Shown: positions 1 to 9,877, numbered from the stretch's first letter. The stretch is 22,879 bases of DNA from Candidatus Aerophobetes bacterium Ae_b3b (GCA_005223085.1 NJBP01000035.1:1-22879); one strand, 5' to 3'. Translations and numbers: made by a program. The notes: a model not told the origin generated them from the letters alone.

Positions 1-107
1 ACAGATGGGTCGCCGAAGTCCCGGGGGGAAATTAGTATTCAGGAGATTTATACACGTATCGAGGGACTTTCCCCGCAGGAGCCTTATATCAGCCACCTTA
101 ACGAGTC

Positions 108-184
108 AGCTCTGCAGGCTTTGAATTTAGGGGGAGCAGTGAATAGCGATGAGTTGAGGGGGAATATTTTCCCCCTCAAGGATA
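108..184 (+). repeat. 75-base hairpin module, copy 1
   Basis: This is extra sequence relative to the short RNA element at 3160-3346, where the flanks join directly. It starts shortly after an ACGAG motif with AGCTCTGC, continues through a T-rich and then G-rich stretch ending in GGGGGAGCAG, and closes with a perfect 11-bp hairpin (154-164 with 169-179, TATT loop). A second, diverged copy lies at 248-316. Confidence 0.6.
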
Positions 185-247
185 GTTGAGGAAAAGAAAG
201 ACGTGATGTCTGAGGAGCGGCCGTAAGGTGCCGCAGGCAGCGACGAG

Positions 248-316
248 CTCTGCCTGTTTTTGAATTTTGGGGGGAGCAGCGTAGCGTCGAGGGGGGATGT
301 TTCCTCCCTCGAGATC
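248..316 (+). repeat. 75-base hairpin module, copy 2
   Basis: Diverged copy of the module at 108-184, again placed directly after an ACGAG motif. Its 11-bp hairpin (287-297 with 302-312, TGTT loop) differs from copy 1 at three pairs. Two changes are compensatory (T-A to C-G and A-T to G-C) and one is G-C to G-U. Conservation of pairing but not of sequence suggests selection on a folded RNA. Confidence 0.6.
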
Positions 317-457
317 CTCATGTCTTTCCCGAGACGAGATAGACGAGCAGAAACAATCCAAAGTCGATATACAGCGACGGAGGGGAAGAGTCCCGAGATA
401 CTCTTGAGGCAAAGTTAGTGCATCTTTAAGCATCTTGATTTTCAGGGGTTTTGACGC

Positions 458-1822
458 ATGAAAGATGGAAGAGGGTTAACTGAGGTTTTGGAAAAGCTTC
501 CTCCTCAGAATTTAGAAGCAGAGAGATCGGTACTGGGAGCGATGCTTCTGGAGAAAGAGACCATCCCTAAGGTTGCACAGATAGTAACAAGTTCCAGCGA
601 TTTCTACTCCGAGATTCACCGATTAGTCTACGAAGGAATAATTAGTCTATTTGATAAAAATAAGCCGGTAGATCTGGTTACTCTGAGAGAGGAATTTCGC
701 AAACGGGGCAAATTAGAAGAAGTGGGAGGAGCTGCTTATCTGGCTGAGCTGGTCAATTCAGTCCCCACAACAACAAATGTATCTTATTATGCCTGGATGG
801 TAAAGGAAAAACAGATCCTGCGGGAGTTACTTAAGGCAGCCGCTTCTATCAGTACTCTCTCCTATGATGCTTCGCAGGATGTAGATGTTGTATTGGATAA
901 AGCTCAGAGTCTTATTTTTGACATAACCCGAAAGAGAATCAAAACTCCCTTTGTCCATTTAAAAGATGTTTTAACGGAGACCTTTGAGCATATTGAAGCT
1001 CTGTATGAGAAAAAAGAACATATTACCGGAATCCCTACCGGATTTAGCCAATTGGATAGGTTGATCTCGGGCTTTCAGCCCAACGATTTGATAATCATCG
1101 CTGGACGTCCTTCCATGGGAAAGACCTCTTTTATCCTGAATATTGCCCAATACGCCGGGATCGAAGCCAACATACCCTTGATCATATTTAGCCTGGAAAG
1201 TGCTAATGAGCAGCTGGTAGAGCGTCTGCTCTGCTCAGAAGCAAGGGTTGACTCCCAAAAATTACGTACCGGTTTTCTCTCTGAAGATGATTGGTCCAGG
1301 CTTACTGATGCGGCCGGGGTTTTAGCTGATGCTCCCATTTACATTGACGATACTCCCAGTATTGGTGTGCTGGAGTTAAGGGCTAAAGTTCGTCAGGTAA
1401 AAGCCGAACATGATATTAAAATGGCTATCGTTGATTACCTCCAGTTAATGGTGGGTGACAAACGGGCTGAAAGCAGGCAACAGGAGATAACTGAAATATC
1501 CCGGAGTTTGAAAGCTCTGGCTAAAGAATTAAGAATAACAGTAGTGGCTATATCTCAGCTAAGCAGATCTGTAGAGAGGAGGGGAGAGGAAGATAAGCGT
1601 CCCCGACTTTCTGATTTGCGTGAATCAGGGGCCATTGAACAGGATGCTGATCTGGTACTTTCTTTATATCGAGAATACTATTATTCGGGAAAACGTGAGG
1701 ATGAAAGAGAAGCTGAGGTTATCATTAACAAGCAACGTCGTGGACCTATAGGTAGAGTACCTCTGATCTTCTTGAGTGAATATACTCGCTTTGAAGATCG
1801 AGAACCCGGCGAGATAAGGTGA
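458..1822 (+). CDS. dnaB: Replicative DNA helicase DnaB
   Basis: Hexameric 5'-3' helicase that unwinds DNA at the replication fork and recruits primase. The 454-residue length is normal for the family. The N-terminal DnaB domain (about 12-115) has the typical opening LPPQNLEAERSVLGAML. The RecA-like ATPase follows, with Walker A GRPSMGKT near residue 216, Walker B ending IVDYLQLM near 323, and the C-terminal signature SDLRESGAIEQDAD plus KQRRGP. There is no intein or insertion. The ATG at 458 is preceded by CAGGGG as a weak ribosome site. The purA start lies 14 bases downstream, and the stop codon overlaps the purA ribosome site, so the two genes are probably co-transcribed. The upstream region holds the expanded structured-RNA candidate and no strong promoter that I can see. 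Confidence 0.97.
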   Translation: MKDGRGLTEVLEKLPPQNLEAERSVLGAMLLEKETIPKVAQIVTSSSDFYSEIHRLVYEGIISLFDKNKPVDLVTLREEFRKRGKLEEVGGAAYLAELVNSVPTTTNVSYYAWMVKEKQILRELLKAAASISTLSYDASQDVDVVLDKAQSLIFDITRKRIKTPFVHLKDVLTETFEHIEALYEKKEHITGIPTGFSQLDRLISGFQPNDLIIIAGRPSMGKTSFILNIAQYAGIEANIPLIIFSLESANEQLVERLLCSEARVDSQKLRTGFLSEDDWSRLTDAAGVLADAPIYIDDTPSIGVLELRAKVRQVKAEHDIKMAIVDYLQLMVGDKRAESRQQEITEISRSLKALAKELRITVVAISQLSRSVERRGEEDKRPRLSDLRESGAIEQDADLVLSLYREYYYSGKREDEREAEVIINKQRRGPIGRVPLIFLSEYTRFEDREPGEIR

Positions 1823-1830
1823 AGGAGTAA

Positions 1831-3096
<1,266 letters not shown>

Positions 3097-3159
3097 TTTT
3101 ACTGATATCAATTTCTTGATAGTACCAGGAAAATAATTAGTATTAGAAGATTTATACGC

Positions 3160-3346
3160 GTATCGAGGGACTTTCCCCGGAGGAGCCTTATATCAGCCAC
3201 CTTAACGAGTCTTGGAGTTGAGGAAGAAGAAAGACGTGCTGTCTGAGGAGCGAAGCGACGAGTTTCACGTCTTTCCCGAGACGAGAAGACGAGCAGAAAG
3301 AATTCAAAGTCGATATACAGCGACGAAGGGGAAGATTCCCGAGATA
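3160..3346 (+). ncRNA. Candidate structured RNA, compact copy
   Basis: Paralogue of 56-401 lying between purA and the clpC promoter. The terminal helix pairs 3161-3164 with 3343-3346, has tandem G-A pairs (3165-3166 with 3341-3342), then 3167-3170 with 3337-3340 and 3171-3178 with 3328-3334. A 9-bp hairpin stem joins 3230-3238 to 3266-3274 (perfect Watson-Crick, where the other copy has a wobble), and a short hairpin joins 3309-3312 to 3321-3324. Similarity with the other copy starts further upstream, near 3136, with ATTAGTATT and a GA-rich run. A 70-codon open frame crosses it, but its reading is explained by the repeat. No poly-T terminator follows; the clpC promoter begins five bases after the helix. 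Confidence 0.55.
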
Positions 3347-3350
3347 ATTG

Positions 3351-3378
3351 TTGACAAGAGCCATATTTGTGCTATAGT
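3351..3378 (+). promoter_or_regulatory. clpC promoter
   Basis: TTGACA at 3351-3356 and TATAGT at 3373-3378 are separated by 16 bases. They match the sigma-70 consensus well and lie about 40 bases upstream of the clpC start. I see no CtsR-type or CIRCE-type operator (the GTCAAA repeats or the long inverted repeat) around it. Confidence 0.75.
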
Positions 3379-3416
3379 AAAACAGTTTCTTACTTCAATG
3401 TTGCGAGGTGTTCTGT

Positions 3417-5870
3417 ATGTTTAATAGATTTACCGAACGAGCAAGAAGAGTGATTTTGTTAGCCAGAGAAGAGGCCAAGCGATTAGATCACGACTATCTA
3501 GGAACAGAGCATATTCTTCTGGGACTGATTAGAGAAGGAGAGGGAGTTGGGGCTACAGCTCTGCAAAATTTAGGACTAGATCTGGCTCGGGTTAGGCAGG
3601 AAGCGGAGAAAGCAGTTGGTAGAGGGGGAGGAGCACTGTTTTTGGGTCAGATTCCTTTTACTCCTCGAGCTAAAAAAGTATTGGAGTTAGCAGTAACGGA
3701 AGCGAGAAACTTGGGTCATAACTATATTGGAACAGAGCATCTTCTTCTAGGATTAATCAGGGAAGGGGAAGGGGTGGCGGCTCAGATTCTTACCAATTTG
3801 GGGGCTGATCTAGAGAAAGTGAGGGAAGAGGTGGTGAATCTGCTAGGAGGAGAAAAGGTTTCCTTCCAACAAGCAGCTCAGCCCAGTAAAACTCCTGCTC
3901 TGGATAGATTTGGGCGTGACCTTACCCAATTAGCCAAAAATGGAGAGTTAGATCCGGTAGTAGATAGAGAGAAAGAGATTGAGCGTGTAATCCAAATCCT
4001 TTCTCGCCGAACTAAGAATAATCCTGTACTTATAGGAGAAGCAGGGGTAGGAAAAACAGCTATTGCCGAGGGATTGGCTCAGAAGATTGTGCAGGGATCC
4101 CTTCCAGAACTTTTGTTAAATAAACGAGTAGTCACAATTGAACTGGGTGGGATAGTCGCCGGAACCAAGTATCGAGGAGAATTTGAGAAGAGGATGGAGA
4201 GGATATTAAATGAGATTCGAAAGGCGAAGAATATAATTCTTTTTGTTGATGAGGTGCATACTTTGGTGGGAGCAGGGGCAGCCGAAGGAGCTATCGATGC
4301 CTCTAATATTCTTAAACCGGCTCTTGCCAGAGGAGAATTACAATGTATAGGAGCTACTACTTTAGATGAATATAGAAAGTATATTGAGCGAGATGAGGCT
4401 CTGGAGAGAAGATTTCAGCCGGTAATGGTGAACGAACCTACAGTCAAGGAAACTATAGAGATCCTAAGGGGTCTGAGAGACAAATATGAGGCTTTTCATC
4501 GAGTCAAAATAACCGACGACGCTCTGGTAGCGGCAACGAAACTTTCCTATAGATATATTCAGGGTAGATGTCTTCCCGATAAAGCTATTGATGTGATGGA
4601 TGAGGCTGCTGCCAGAATAAGACTGCAAAGTAGCACCCGTCCTAAGGAGCTTAAGAAAATTGAGGCAGAATTAGAGCAGCTTCGGAAAGAAAAGGAAGCC
4701 GCAGTTAAAGCACAAGAGTTTGAAAAAGCGGCCAATCTGAGGGATAAAGAAAAGAATTTGAAACAGTCCTTAAATAAAGAAAGGTCTCAATGGGAGGTGG
4801 GTAAGGGTAAGAAAAGGGAGAAGGAGAAAGTAACAGAAAAGGACATTGCCTACATTGTTTCTAGCTGGACCAATATTCCTCTACGTGACTTGACTGAAAC
4901 TGAATCTAAAAGACTTCTCCGTATGGAAGAGACTTTGCATAAGAGAATGGTTGGACAGGAAGAGGCTATAGGAGCGATATCTCAGTCTATTCGAAGGGCT
5001 CAGGCCGGAGTGAAAAATATTAAGCGACCTATTGGTGTCTTTATGTTCTTAGGTCCCACCGGCGTAGGCAAGACAGAATTAGCCAGGAGTTTAGCTGAGT
5101 TTCTCTTTGGAGATGAAGATGCCATGATCCGTCTTGATATGTCTGAATATATGGAGAAATTCAGCCTGAGTCGTCTTACGGGTGCTCCTCCCGGGTATGT
5201 AGGATACGAAGAAGGAGGGGAATTAACAGAAAAGGTGAGACGGCGTCCCTATTCAGTAATCCTCTTCGATGAGATAGAAAAGGCACATCCAGACGTGTTT
5301 AATATCCTCCTTCAGATTATGGATGATGGAAGGTTATCTGACAGTCTAGGCCATACAGTAGACTTTCGCAATAGTGTATTGATTATGACTTCTAATTTGG
5401 GGGCCGATCAGATTACCAGTGGATCTAGCCTCGGATTTCAAGCAAAAAAGGGAGGTGGAATGTCTTACGAGGAGATGAAGGGTAGGGTTACCTCCGAGTT
5501 AAAACGTAGCTTCCGACCCGAATTTCTAAACAGGTTAGATGAGGTAATCGTCTTCCATGCTTTAACTAAAGATGAGATTAAAAAGATAGTTGACTTAATG
5601 TTGGTAGAAGAAGAGAAATTATTGCAGGAAAAGGAGGTAAACTTAGAGGTTACCGAAGAGGCAAGGGATCTTATCGCTCAGGAAGGATATGATCCCGATT
5701 TCGGGGCAAGACCCTTGCGTCGAGCCATCCAGAGACTAATTGAAAATCCCCTCTCGGAAGAAATCTTGCAGGGCAGGTTCAAAACTGGAGACACCATCAT
5801 GATAGGAATAAAGAAGGGGAAGATTACCTTTGAAAAGAAAGAGAAAAGTAAGACCAGAGTTAAAGACTGA
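3417..5870 (+). CDS. clpC: ATP-dependent Clp protease ATPase ClpC
   Basis: Hsp100 unfoldase that feeds substrates to ClpP and disaggregates proteins in the cytosol. Two Clp-N repeats occupy about 2-70 and 78-145 (both with the [16 protein letters not shown] motif). The first AAA+ domain has Walker A GEAGVGKT near 206 and Walker [13 protein letters not shown]-like coiled region follows near 425-450, with [15 protein letters not shown]. The second AAA+ domain has GPTGVGKT near 545 and the C-terminal D2-small domain. The UVR segment separates it from ClpA and ClpB. I chose ATG 3417 because GAGGTG lies six bases before it and [10 protein letters not shown] is the usual beginning; an in-frame GTG nine bases earlier overlaps that ribosome site. 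The usual Firmicutes partners ctsR, mcsA and mcsB are not upstream, so the adaptor system may differ. Confidence 0.96.
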   Translation: MFNRFTERARRVILLAREEAKRLDHDYLGTEHILLGLIREGEGVGATALQNLGLDLARVRQEAEKAVGRGGGALFLGQIPFTPRAKKVLELAVTEARNLGHNYIGTEHLLLGLIREGEGVAAQILTNLGADLEKVREEVVNLLGGEKVSFQQAAQPSKTPALDRFGRDLTQLAKNGELDPVVDREKEIERVIQILSRRTKNNPVLIGEAGVGKTAIAEGLAQKIVQGSLPELLLNKRVVTIELGGIVAGTKYRGEFEKRMERILNEIRKAKNIILFVDEVHTLVGAGAAEGAIDASNILKPALARGELQCIGATTLDEYRKYIERDEALERRFQPVMVNEPTVKETIEILRGLRDKYEAFHRVKITDDALVAATKLSYRYIQGRCLPDKAIDVMDEAAARIRLQSSTRPKELKKIEAELEQLRKEKEAAVKAQEFEKAANLRDKEKNLKQSLNKERSQWEVGKGKKREKEKVTEKDIAYIVSSWTNIPLRDLTETESKRLLRMEETLHKRMVGQEEAIGAISQSIRRAQAGVKNIKRPIGVFMFLGPTGVGKTELARSLAEFLFGDEDAMIRLDMSEYMEKFSLSRLTGAPPGYVGYEEGGELTEKVRRRPYSVILFDEIEKAHPDVFNILLQIMDDGRLSDSLGHTVDFRNSVLIMTSNLGADQITSGSSLGFQAKKGGGMSYEEMKGRVTSELKRSFRPEFLNRLDEVIVFHALTKDEIKKIVDLMLVEEEKLLQEKEVNLEVTEEARDLIAQEGYDPDFGARPLRRAIQRLIENPLSEEILQGRFKTGDTIMIGIKKGKITFEKKEKSKTRVKD

Positions 5871-5926
5871 ATCTGCTTAAACAAATTACGAGCTCTACGC
5901 AACCGTTGCTAGAGAAAGGCTAACAG

Positions 5927-8170
5927 ATGAAAAATGCTGAGTGCCCCCTCTATGGTCAGAAAGAGGGGGTTTTTGTTAGAAAGGCTGGCGAAATCTTAAT
6001 TTTAGCGGTTTTGTTAGCAATTTTCTTCTTATCAGGATCTATGGCTCAAACCTTTCCTATCATCCGGGAAATTCAGATTCAAGGAGCCAAACATATCAAG
6101 ACTGAGAAGATAAAAGAGGTGATAAAAAGTAGAGTAGGCGAGCCCTTATCAGAGGAGATTATAAGGGAGGATATGCAGGCAATATATGAGATGGGTTTTT
6201 TTTCAAGTCTTGAAACCTTAAAAGAAGAAGTAACTGATGGAGTAAGGCTCATCTTCCGGGTTAAGGAAAATGAAGAAATTGTCAAGATTGAAATTAAAGG
6301 AGTTAGTAAAGGAGAGGAAAACAAGATAAAGCGCCTGATTACCTTTAAGGAAGGTGAGTTATGGAATTTTAAAAAAATAAAGGAAACTCGTGATAAAATT
6401 CTAACATTTTATGACAAAAGAGGCTATTTTTCTACTTCCGTAGATCTCTTCTCCATCGGATTAGAGAAAGGTAAATGTAAGGCTGTCCTGACCATCAAAA
6501 AAGACAGAAGAACCAGAGTAAGGAAGGTAGAAATTGAAGGTAACACTTTTTTTCCCGATAGGAAGATAAGAAGGTCCATGAAGACAAGATTCCGAGGTTT
6601 TTTCGACCCCAAGATCTTAAATGAAGATCTAGAAAAAGTTATCGATCTTTATCAGAACAGCGGTTATTACTTTGCTTATTTTGAATCACCAAGGTTTGAG
6701 TTTTTTACCGAAGGAAGAACTCATTGGGTCAGGGTCTTTCTGGAAATAGTGGAGGGTAAAAAATTCTTCGTCTCGGAAGTTGAAATAAAAGGAAACCGCG
6801 TCTTTCCCACTTCCAAAATCCTGCCTCAACTGCGACCAGGTAAAGGAAAAATCTTTGTGCTAACTTATCTTGAAAAAAGTTTGGACCTCCTCCGAGATAA
6901 ATATGGAGACAAAGGTTACATACATGCTCACCTTGAGCCAGATCTGGAATTTGATAGGCAAGCCGGTGAGGTAAAGATTCTGCTTCAGATAGAGGAGGGT
7001 TCGCTAGCGAAAGTAGGAAAGATCAAAATAGAAGGGAACACTTTTACCAAAGAAAGAGTTTTCAAACACACCTTTGTTCTTAAAGAGGGGGATATTCTTA
7101 ACGCACACAAACTCAGAGAAGGATGGCGCAGACTTTATAATCTCGGTTTTTTTGAGACGGTAGAAATCGAGCCTCTCTTTACCTCTTCCTCAACAGTAGA
7201 TTTGTTAGTCAAAGTCAAGGAGGCTGAGCAAAGAGGCCAGATTCTTTTTGGGGCAGGGTATAGTTCCGTTTCCGGGCTGGAAGGGCATATTCAGTTATCT
7301 AAAGATAATCTGGGGGGAGTGGGGAAAAAGATCAATCTGGACTGGAAATTTGGAAAAAGAAGAAGCGATTATGATATTGGTTATACAGATAGATGGTGGA
7401 GGGATAGTCCTCTAAGACTGGAGTTGGATCTCTACAACTTGCTCCGCAAATATTACGAAGCTGAAGGGGCCTACCAAAAGGAAAGAGTAGGAGGAAGGAT
7501 AGGGTTAGGATGGCCTATCTGGAAAAATATGACCACTTCGATTCGATTAAGAAATGAAGAGGTAACAATAAGCCATATAGAAGGAGAACCTTTTCCCAAG
7601 GATCCTGAGTTAGAAGCCGGGTCAAAAATAGAGCGTAGCCTGGAACTCATGCTGGATAGAAATACCAGAGTTAGAGATGAGGCCTTCAACCCCTACCAGG
7701 GGTCCTACAGCTTACTTTCGGTGGAAAAAACTGGAGGATTTTTGGGAGGAGATCTCGAATTTGTCAAGTATAAGGCGGAATGGCGAGGATATCTGAGGAA
7801 AGGTGAATTTTGGAAATCACCCATACTTGCCTATCGTCTGAGAGGAAGATTGGGAGAGAATCTTCCCTTTTACGAGCAGTTTTACCTGGGAGGTCTGGAG
7901 ACTCTGCGGGGCTACGAAGAAAATGAATTCAGGGGGGATAAAGCGGCTCTAGCGAGTTTAGAGTTAAGGGTTCCCCTCGCTAAAGAGCTCTTGGGCTCTT
8001 TATTTGTAGATGCGGGGAAGGCGTGGAGTGAAGATTCGCCAATGGAAGATTTTAAGGTAGGTTGGGGGTTCGGGATAAGGTTCAAGACTCCCATAGGGCT
8101 TATCCGCCTTAATTATGGAGTAGGGGAAAAAGAAGGAAGATTCTATTTTGGTATGGGTGAAGCTTTTTAG
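5927..8170 (+). CDS. bamA: Outer membrane assembly factor BamA
   Basis: Omp85-family protein that folds and inserts beta-barrel proteins into the outer membrane, showing the cell is diderm. After an N-terminal hydrophobic signal (about residues 20-40, ending SGSMAQ) come five POTRA domains (about 44-440, with repeated IEGNTFF/IKGNRVF-type strands and RGYF/YNLGFF turns). A C-terminal barrel (about 440-747) contains the diagnostic LRGYEENEFRGD motif near 655. At 747 residues it is close to the E. coli protein in length. The ATG at 5927 has AGAAAGG eight bases upstream, and no better in-frame start precedes the signal peptide. Oddly, a terminator-like hairpin lies inside the first 17 codons. lipB starts six bases after the stop. 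Confidence 0.93.
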   Translation: MKNAECPLYGQKEGVFVRKAGEILILAVLLAIFFLSGSMAQTFPIIREIQIQGAKHIKTEKIKEVIKSRVGEPLSEEIIREDMQAIYEMGFFSSLETLKEEVTDGVRLIFRVKENEEIVKIEIKGVSKGEENKIKRLITFKEGELWNFKKIKETRDKILTFYDKRGYFSTSVDLFSIGLEKGKCKAVLTIKKDRRTRVRKVEIEGNTFFPDRKIRRSMKTRFRGFFDPKILNEDLEKVIDLYQNSGYYFAYFESPRFEFFTEGRTHWVRVFLEIVEGKKFFVSEVEIKGNRVFPTSKILPQLRPGKGKIFVLTYLEKSLDLLRDKYGDKGYIHAHLEPDLEFDRQAGEVKILLQIEEGSLAKVGKIKIEGNTFTKERVFKHTFVLKEGDILNAHKLREGWRRLYNLGFFETVEIEPLFTSSSTVDLLVKVKEAEQRGQILFGAGYSSVSGLEGHIQLSKDNLGGVGKKINLDWKFGKRRSDYDIGYTDRWWRDSPLRLELDLYNLLRKYYEAEGAYQKERVGGRIGLGWPIWKNMTTSIRLRNEEVTISHIEGEPFPKDPELEAGSKIERSLELMLDRNTRVRDEAFNPYQGSYSLLSVEKTGGFLGGDLEFVKYKAEWRGYLRKGEFWKSPILAYRLRGRLGENLPFYEQFYLGGLETLRGYEENEFRGDKAALASLELRVPLAKELLGSLFVDAGKAWSEDSPMEDFKVGWGFGIRFKTPIGLIRLNYGVGEKEGRFYFGMGEAF
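5944..5976 (+). terminator. Terminator-like hairpin inside the bamA start
   Basis: CCCCCTCT (5944-5951) pairs with AGAGGGGG (5962-5969) over a 10-base loop and is followed by a T-rich tract, the form of a rho-independent terminator. It lies about 75 bases after clpC stops but 17 bases inside the assigned bamA reading frame. Confidence 0.7.
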
Positions 8171-8176
8171 AGGCCC

Positions 8177-8830
8177 ATGGAAAGATTAAGTGTGCTTGAT
8201 TTAGGGTTAAAAGATTATCAACAATGCTGGGTTTTCCAGGAAAGGTTGGTAAAAAGAATAACTTACAGTCAAATGGAAGATAGTTTAATTTTAGTGGAAC
8301 ATTTTCCCGTAATTACTCTGGGCCGACAGGGAAAGGAAGAAGATATTCTGGCGTCACCGGAGTTCCTTCACCAGAAAAAAATCTCCCTTTTTCGTGTAAA
8401 TAGAGGGGGAAGGGTGACTTTCCATGGGCCAGGCCAACTGGTTGCCTATCCCATACTCGATCTCAGCCTTGATCAAAAGGACATTCACCAGTATATAAGA
8501 AATTTGGAAAAAGTAGTCATAAAATCCTTGGGTAAACTGGGGATTGAGGGGAGATCTATTTCAGGGTATACCGGGGTGTGGGTAGGAAAAAAGAAAATAG
8601 CCAGCATTGGAATAGGGGTAAAAAGGTGGATTACCTATCACGGGCTATCCCTAAATGTAAATATTGATCTTTCCTATTTTTCTTTGATTAATCCCTGCGG
8701 TCTTTATGAGAATGACATGACTTCTTTAGCTGAAATTCTGGGCCCCGAAGTGAAAATGGATAGCGTGAAAAACCTTTTTGTGAATTCCTTTTGTGAGGTA
8801 TTCCTAAGGATTCCCTATGGCTGGTCATGA
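8177..8830 (+). CDS. lipB: Octanoyl-(acyl carrier protein) transferase LipB
   Basis: Moves an octanoyl group from acyl carrier protein to the lipoyl domains of 2-oxoacid dehydrogenases or GcvH, the first step of de novo lipoate synthesis, in the cytosol. The 217 residues are typical of the family. Visible motifs are RGGRVTFHGPGQ (77-88), catalytic Lys140 in GKKKIASIGI, HGLSLNVN (155-162) and catalytic Cys174 in INPCGL. lipA is not in the window. The gene starts six bases after bamA and ends in an ATGA overlap with the next gene, so translation is probably coupled within the bamA operon. The ribosome site (AGAGG) is weak and very close to the ATG, again consistent with coupling. Confidence 0.95.
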   Translation: MERLSVLDLGLKDYQQCWVFQERLVKRITYSQMEDSLILVEHFPVITLGRQGKEEDILASPEFLHQKKISLFRVNRGGRVTFHGPGQLVAYPILDLSLDQKDIHQYIRNLEKVVIKSLGKLGIEGRSISGYTGVWVGKKKIASIGIGVKRWITYHGLSLNVNIDLSYFSLINPCGLYENDMTSLAEILGPEVKMDSVKNLFVNSFCEVFLRIPYGWS

Positions 8831-9387
8831 AAAAAATGAGGCTTACAGGAGGAGTAGCAAGAGGAAGGCCAATAAAGACTCCCAAGGGAAAAGCTACCCG
8901 GCCTCTTCTTTCTCGAATAAGGAAGTCCCTTTTTGATGTTATAGGTGATGGGATCCAGAGAAGCCATTTTCTCGATCTTTACTCTGGATCAGGGGCAGTA
9001 GGGATCGAGGCCTTAAGCAGGGCAGCAGAAAGGGTAATTTTTGTAGAAAAGGATATGGTCTCGGTACATACCATAAAAGAAAACCTTGCCTTCTGTAATT
9101 TTTCATCCCGATCAAAAATCTGGCAGAAAGATGTTCTTAGCTTTCTTCCTTATCTTTTAGAAAAAGAAAGATTTGACTTTGTTTTTATTGCTCCTCCTTA
9201 CTATCAGGGGTTGCAGGATCGGACTCTAGATATTATAGAAAGGAAAAATATAGGAAAAACGCGGATTATAGTGCAGCATTCACCTCGAGAAAAAGTTAAC
9301 TTAAATCGGAAAAAAATCAAGCTATTCAAGCAGAGAAGATATGGAGATACAATTTTGAGCTTCCTTGATGGATCATATGCCCAATAA
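8827..9387 (+). CDS. rsmD: 16S rRNA guanine-N2 methyltransferase RsmD
   Basis: SAM-dependent enzyme of the family that methylates G966 (E. coli numbering) of 16S rRNA. The N-terminus carries the family signature LTGGVARGRPIKTPKG and RPLLSRIRKSLFDVI. SAM motif I, FLDLYSGSGAVGIEAL, is at about 48-63, and FVEKD (72-76) is motif II. The catalytic motif, usually DPPY or DPPF, reads APPY at 122-125, with GCT where a one-base change from GAT would give Asp. I recall an APPQY form in some lineages' RsmD-like proteins, so this may be a subgroup feature. Length of 186 is normal. It overlaps lipB by four bases and the next gene by several codons. Confidence 0.85.
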   Translation: MKKMRLTGGVARGRPIKTPKGKATRPLLSRIRKSLFDVIGDGIQRSHFLDLYSGSGAVGIEALSRAAERVIFVEKDMVSVHTIKENLAFCNFSSRSKIWQKDVLSFLPYLLEKERFDFVFIAPPYYQGLQDRTLDIIERKNIGKTRIIVQHSPREKVNLNRKKIKLFKQRRYGDTILSFLDGSYAQ

Positions 9388-9877
9388 GCTCATAATTCTT
9401 CTTTCCCATTGTCTTCTTAACCAGACTACCAGGGCCGAGGAGACGATCACTGCCTTGGCTACGGAAAAGCTACTGCAACTTTTTTCCAGCTACCCGATTC
9501 ATCTAGAACAGCTTTCCTGTCCAGAATTTTTGTTCATGGGGAAAAGAAAGAAAAGGACCAAAGATGAATGGGAGAAAATACCTGGCTTTAAGAAATTCTG
9601 TGGTGAGCTGGCTGACCAGATAAAAGAGGGAGTAAAAAGATTTGATGGGAAAGAAGCTTTTCCTTTGGTAACTATTGCTCGCTCTCCCTGTTGTTCGAGC
9701 GGAGAGGTTCACATAGGTAAGAGGATTTTTGCTGGCAAGGGCCTATTGGTTGAGGAATTGGAAAAAAGGATGAAATTGGAGCTCGTGGAATTTGACTTTA
9801 GAAGAGTAGCTGAATCAATCGAAAGGTTAAAATTCTTGCTCGAAAAAAAATGGGTAGTATTCAAAGAAAAACTATAA
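9377..9877 (+). CDS. TudS-related putative desulfidase
   Basis: The open frame encodes about 166 residues with the cysteine pattern of the TudS-related (CD3072-type) group: SHCLLN with Cys12, SCPE with Cys48, and ARSPCC with Cys105-Cys106. Characterised TudS proteins use an iron-sulfur cluster held by three such cysteines to remove sulfur from thiouracil, so a role in detoxifying or salvaging thiolated bases is possible, though the substrate here is unknown. I chose the ATG at 9377 because the family begins just before the SHCLLN strand; an upstream in-frame ATG at 9368 is possible and neither has a clear ribosome site. It overlaps the 3' end of rsmD and the annotated 5' end of uvrC, so it sits inside the operon and is probably translated by coupling. 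Confidence 0.7.
   Translation: MPNKLIILLSHCLLNQTTRAEETITALATEKLLQLFSSYPIHLEQLSCPEFLFMGKRKKRTKDEWEKIPGFKKFCGELADQIKEGVKRFDGKEAFPLVTIARSPCCSSGEVHIGKRIFAGKGLLVEELEKRMKLELVEFDFRRVAESIERLKFLLEKKWVVFKEKL

Larger units (their letters stand above)
56..401 (+). ncRNA. Candidate structured RNA, expanded copy
   Basis: Non-coding stretch before dnaB with a paralogue at 3160-3346. Terminal helix: 56-60 pairs with 397-401, a GA/GA step (61-62 with 395-396) gives tandem G-A pairs, 63-66 pairs with 391-394, and 67-74 pairs with 382-388 with one bulged T. An internal 10-bp helix joins 197-206 to 318-327 with one G-U wobble, and a small hairpin joins 363-366 to 375-378. Compared with the short copy it carries two related insertions of about 75 bases, each containing an 11-bp hairpin (154-179 and 287-312), plus extra hairpins at 217-234 and 235-255. 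The wobbles pair only if the + strand is transcribed. Similarity to the other copy begins upstream of the helix, at about position 31. I do not recognise an Rfam class. A small repeat element with no RNA function is the main alternative. Confidence 0.55.

Noticed and set aside
127-433. Overlapping minus-strand ORFs before dnaB
   Set aside because: They run through the hairpin modules and repeats. Low-complexity, serine- and proline-rich products without ribosome sites suggest chance frames.
3212-3424. 70-codon + strand ORF between purA and clpC
   Set aside because: It lies in the repeated RNA-like element and the clpC promoter. The frame is not kept in the paralogous copy, and it has no family features.
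8827-9387. Inactive RsmD because DPPY reads APPY
   Set aside because: An alanine form of the motif seems to occur in some lineages, so loss of function cannot be claimed from this alone.
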